From CAZOAR01 sp964577985 (lineage in GTDB: Bacteria > Gemmatimonadota > CAZMKB01 > CAZNLH01), in contig CAZOAR010000050.1 of the NCBI GenBank assembly GCA_964577985.1, positions 1 to 17,856 of the forward strand: a DNA stretch of 17,856 bases. The letters run 5' to 3'. The translations under genes and the position numbers were made by a program. This document shows, one piece after another, positions 15,237-17,856 of the stretch. Within the stretch, counting starts at the first letter, position 1; every line of letters starts with the position of its first letter. A model generated the notes under the pieces. The model saw only the letters and a list, made by a program, of their open reading frames with translations, had not been told where the DNA came from and searched no databases.

Positions 15237-15450
15237 GTGTCTCGCCTGATGTCCGGCGGCAGTCCTGCGGAACGAACGCGCTCCGCAGGAAGTACACGCG
15301 TCAATGAGGATGGCGGACAACGGATTCCACTTACGGCAGGAGATCTCCGGCGGTCATGTCGGGCTCATGTAAGGGCCTCCTGCGACACCGGGTGCGGGTG
15401 TTAATCTCCTGGGCGCGCGGGCCAGCACGGAAGCAGAGGTTACATTACAA
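15237..15450. other. ruvA-ruvB intergenic region with a 9-bp hairpin and micro-ORFs
   Basis: TCCTGCGGA (15263-15271) pairs perfectly with TCCGCAGGA (15282-15290) across a 10-base loop. No T-run follows, so it is not a standard terminator. Two tiny frames run head to tail by ATGA overlaps: 24 codons from 15233, overlapping the ruvA stop, and 22 codons from 15304. Neither resembles a known protein. A ribosome site AGAGGT (15435-15440) serves ruvB. The gap is unusually long for an otherwise compact operon. Confidence 0.5.
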
Positions 15451-16482
15451 ATGACAGAAATAGACAGAGGCATAACCGACCCTGTTCCGAAAGAGGAAGA
15501 GAAGGAACTCGACTCCTCCCTCAGACCCGTCTCATTCGGCGAGTTCACCGGTCAAGCGAGGCTCAAGCAGAACCTCGTCGTGTTTATCGAGGCCGCCAGA
15601 CAACGGGGGGAGGCGCTCGACCACTGTCTCTTCTATGGTCCTCCGGGGTTGGGAAAGACGACACTCGCCCACCTCATGGCACGTGAGATGGATGTCAACA
15701 TCAGGACGTCCTCGGGGCCGGTGCTCGAGAAGCCGGGCGACCTCGCCGGTATCCTGACCAACCTGAAGCAGGGCGACATACTCTTTGTCGATGAGATCCA
15801 CCGCCTTCACAACACCGTGGAGGAGTATCTCTATCCCGCGATGGAGGACTTCACGATAGACATCCTCATAGACAGGGGCGCCCATGCTCGTTCCCTGAAG
15901 ATCAATCTCGAACAATTCACACTCGTCGGTGCTACAACGCGGGCGGGTCTGCTGACCTCACCCCTGAGAGCGCGATTCGGCGTCGTTGAGAGGCTCTCTT
16001 TTTACGAGGCGGAGGAACTAGAGGAGATCGTGCGGCGTTCCGCGAGGATTTTCGAGGTGGAGATAGACGACGATGGCGTGCGAGAGATAGCCCGCAGGGC
16101 GAGGGGCACACCGAGGGTGGCGAACCGTCTGCTCAAACGGATAAGGGACTTCGCCCAGGTCAAGGCGAGGGGCATTATAACCGCCGAAGTCGCGATAAAT
16201 GCTCTTGAGATGCTCGAGGTCGACGAAAACGGGCTCGACGCGATGGATGGACGTATCCTCCGCGTACTGGTCGAGAAATTCAGCGGTGGTCCCGTAGGGA
16301 TCAACACGCTCGCCGTTGCCGTCGGTGAGGAAGGCGAGACGATCGAAGAAGTCTACGAGCCGTATCTGATACAGAACGGTTTTATCGAGAGGACGGCGAG
16401 AGGCAGATGTGCGACGGAGAGGGCTTATAGTTATCTCGGTGTGACCCGGAGTGGAATTCGTCAGGAAGGGCTCTTCGATTAG
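15451..16482 (+). CDS. ruvB: Holliday junction branch migration ATPase RuvB
   Basis: The 343-residue AAA+ protein has Walker A GPPGLGKTT (63-71), Walker B ILFVDEIH (111-118), sensor 1 GATTR (160-164), the arginine finger segment PLRARFG (171-177) and sensor 2 GTPRVANRLL (219-228). A winged-helix C-terminal domain spans about 260-335. Length and motif order are standard. Two hexameric rings flank the RuvA-bound junction and pump DNA using ATP. The ATG at 15451 has AGAGGT 10 bases upstream. The next gene starts within about 20 bases of its stop. Confidence 0.98.
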   Translation: MTEIDRGITDPVPKEEEKELDSSLRPVSFGEFTGQARLKQNLVVFIEAARQRGEALDHCLFYGPPGLGKTTLAHLMAREMDVNIRTSSGPVLEKPGDLAGILTNLKQGDILFVDEIHRLHNTVEEYLYPAMEDFTIDILIDRGAHARSLKINLEQFTLVGATTRAGLLTSPLRARFGVVERLSFYEAEELEEIVRRSARIFEVEIDDDGVREIARRARGTPRVANRLLKRIRDFAQVKARGIITAEVAINALEMLEVDENGLDAMDGRILRVLVEKFSGGPVGINTLAVAVGEEGETIEEVYEPYLIQNGFIERTARGRCATERAYSYLGVTRSGIRQEGLFD

Positions 16483-16503
16483 TGAGGTGTGACGTTCTAC
16501 CCG

Positions 16504-16725
16504 ATGGCACAATTCTACGGACATTTCGGCAGGCTCCTGATCGGTGCTGGCCTCTTCCTGATCGTCCTCGGGATCCTTCTCGTTCTGAGCCCCGGAATAC
16601 CGTTCCTCGGAAAGCTGCCGGGGGATATGGTGATCGAACGGGAGAATATGACCCTCTACTTTCCGGTCGTTACGTCCATCCTGCTCAGCGTGATCCTGAC
16701 AATCATCCTCAACCTCTTCAGATGA
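16504..16725 (+). CDS. DUF2905 family small membrane protein
   Basis: This 73-residue protein has two hydrophobic segments, about 10-29 (LLIGAGLFLIVLGILLVL) and 51-72. Between them lies LPGDMVIERENMTLYFPV, which matches the conserved GD-I-x-x-E-x-x-x-x-x-FPI core of DUF2905. The family often sits next to ruvB and queA, as here. I use the ATG at 16504, which gives the usual family N-terminus. A GTG at 16489 is an alternative, but the GAGG at 16484-16487 is too close to it and rather far from the ATG, so the start is uncertain. Function is unknown; an inner-membrane location is likely. Confidence 0.82.
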   Translation: MAQFYGHFGRLLIGAGLFLIVLGILLVLSPGIPFLGKLPGDMVIERENMTLYFPVVTSILLSVILTIILNLFR

Positions 16726-16742
16726 TCTGAGCCCGACCGACT

Positions 16743-17771
16743 ATGGATATCGAAGAATTCGACTACGATTTGCCGGAGGAGCTGATCGCTCAGGAACCCC
16801 TGCCCTCGAGGTCCGATTCGCGAATGATGGTCGTGGAGAGGAAGACGGGATCGATACGCCATGGACGATTCCGGGACATCGCGGACTACCTGAATCCGGG
16901 GCACGCCCTTGTAATCAACGACTCACGCGTCATTCCCGCCCGGCTCCTCGGAAGGGATCGTAAGGGAAGGGCCGTTGAGGTCCTTCTTGTCTCGGAGATG
17001 AAGGATGGGCTCTGGGTGTCCATGGTCAAGCCATCGAAGCGGGTGGCGGCCGGGCTCGTTATCGATATCGCTCCAGGCGAGTTTGAAGTGGAAGTGGTGG
17101 AGGAGCTGGAAGAAGGCAAGCGCGTGGTGAGGCTGAAGACCAATGGTGCACTTCCCGGTTTGCTCGATCGGTTCGGCCATGTCCCTCTCCCTCCATACAT
17201 CAGGCGGGCGGATCTGCCCTCCGACAGGGAGAGGTATCAGACCGTCTATGCGAGGCAACCGGGTTCGGTCGCTGCACCAACCGCCGGGCTTCACTTTGAT
17301 GATGCAACGCTGAGCGGGCTGAAGTCGAAGGGGGTGTGTGTGGTTCCGGTCATGCTTCACGTCGGTCCGGGGACGTTCAGGCCGGTCCGGGAGAGGGAGA
17401 TAGAGAGGCACCGGATGGACGCTGAGCGATACGAAATGGCTGCGGAATCGGCCGATGTGCTCAACGCTGCGAGGGCAGGTGGACGGGAGATCGTTGCAGT
17501 GGGGACGACCGCCACGAGAGTTCTCGAGACGGTAGTGAACGGCGACGGGCGATTCGGTGAGGCGCAGGGATGGACGGATCTCTTCATCTTTCCCCCTTAC
17601 ACATTCAAAGCCGTGGACCGGCTGATAACCAATTTTCATCTCCCCGGAGCAACACTCCTGATGCTCGTGGCGGCTTTTGCGGGGAGGGAGTTAACACTCG
17701 CGGCATACAGGACCGCGATAGAGGAGAGATACAGGTTCTACAGCTATGGGGACGTGATGCTGATCCTGTAG
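16743..17771 (+). CDS. queA: S-adenosylmethionine:tRNA ribosyltransferase-isomerase QueA
   Basis: The 342-residue protein transfers and isomerises the ribosyl group of SAM onto preQ1-modified tRNA, forming epoxyqueuosine. Family signatures are FDYDLPEELIAQEPL (6-20), VINDSRVIPARL (57-68), PTAGLHF (179-185), HVGPGTFRPV (206-215), AVGTTATRVLE (252-262), LITNFHLP (294-301) and the closing YRFYSYGDVMLI. Length is standard. The ribosome site is weak, and the gene starts 17 bases after the DUF2905 stop, suggesting it relies on operon transcription and perhaps translational coupling. tgt, its frequent partner, is not in the window and may follow beyond its end. Confidence 0.97.
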   Translation: MDIEEFDYDLPEELIAQEPLPSRSDSRMMVVERKTGSIRHGRFRDIADYLNPGHALVINDSRVIPARLLGRDRKGRAVEVLLVSEMKDGLWVSMVKPSKRVAAGLVIDIAPGEFEVEVVEELEEGKRVVRLKTNGALPGLLDRFGHVPLPPYIRRADLPSDRERYQTVYARQPGSVAAPTAGLHFDDATLSGLKSKGVCVVPVMLHVGPGTFRPVREREIERHRMDAERYEMAAESADVLNAARAGGREIVAVGTTATRVLETVVNGDGRFGEAQGWTDLFIFPPYTFKAVDRLITNFHLPGATLLMLVAAFAGRELTLAAYRTAIEERYRFYSYGDVMLIL

Positions 17772-17790
17772 CAACGGGACTGTGTCAGTA

Positions 17791-17849
17791 GTCATTCCAG
17801 CTTGTCTGGAATCGGTCCCGTAGAATGATGCCGTACAAGCCGGCATGAC
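17791..17849. repeat. Dispersed palindromic element, copy 4
   Basis: The left hairpin (17791-17813) has arms ATTCCAG and CTGGAAT around CTTGT. The right one (17826-17849) has arms ATGCCG and CGGCAT around a central TACAAGC. The order and orientation of the halves match copies 1 and 2, but the spacer is shorter and unrelated. It lies 20 bases after the queA stop codon. No T-run follows, so it is not a typical terminator. Confidence 0.75.
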
Positions 17850-17856
17850 AGACCGT

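Noticed and set aside
15355..15445. Superficial likeness to a small signal recognition particle RNA (GGCCAGCACGGAAGCAGAGG near the ruvB ribosome site)
   Set aside because: The GGAA tetraloop lacks the flanking UCC/GGA stem and the AGCA internal loop of domain IV, and the 3' arm would run into ruvB. The resemblance is limited to GGAAGCAG.

Overview
The window carries 13 convincing protein genes plus regulatory sites, dispersed palindromic repeats and one 100-base assembly gap (9631-9730). The overall picture is a GC-moderate, diderm bacterium, probably from an uncultured FCB-type or related candidate phylum (Krumholzibacteriota, Eisenbacteria and Latescibacterota are the sort of groups I have in mind). 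The reasons are a very large secreted protein with a C-terminal sorting-type domain, calcium-loop repeats and a fibronectin-like module, a secreted parallel beta-helix protein, a type IV pilin with a sigma-54 promoter, and the order yebC-ruvC-ruvA-ruvB-DUF2905-queA. The phylum assignment is inference; no rRNA or tRNA gene is visible.

Layout. Bases 1-107 are a copy of a dispersed palindromic element, followed by an EF-G-like translational GTPase (276-2357, +). A type IV pilin gene (2362-2784, -) converges on it with four bases between the stop codons and is preceded by a near-perfect sigma-54 promoter. Divergent from the pilin is a secreted beta-helix protein (3224-4759, +) with a consensus sigma-70 promoter. 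Then come three minus-strand genes: a TfoX N-terminal-domain protein (4783-5124), a small MscS-type channel (5212-6147) and an AI-2E/PerM-family membrane protein (6368-7501). A second copy of the palindromic element lies between the promoter of that group and the promoter of a secreted subtilisin-like protease (7885-9090, +), which ends at a textbook terminator.

Bases 9169-9852 are mostly non-coding: inverted repeats built on GTGACAC, a fragment of a sorting-type C-terminal domain cut by the assembly gap, and a third partial copy of the palindromic repeat. The large secreted protein (9853-13140, +) follows. From 13206 onward a promoter leads into yebC, ruvC, ruvA, ruvB, a DUF2905 membrane protein and queA, all on the plus strand. 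These are Holliday-junction processing, a translation/transcription factor of the YebC family, and queuosine synthesis. A fourth palindromic repeat closes the window.

How the genes relate. The right third is a conserved housekeeping operon. The left and middle parts are envelope-oriented: pilus, mechanosensitive channel, membrane permease and three exported proteins. I do not see a wholly new multi-gene system. The most notable signals are the repeat family, whose copies show compensatory base changes, the sigma-54 control of the pilin, the cysteine ladder of the beta-helix protein, and the unusual GTPase motifs of the EF-G paralogue.
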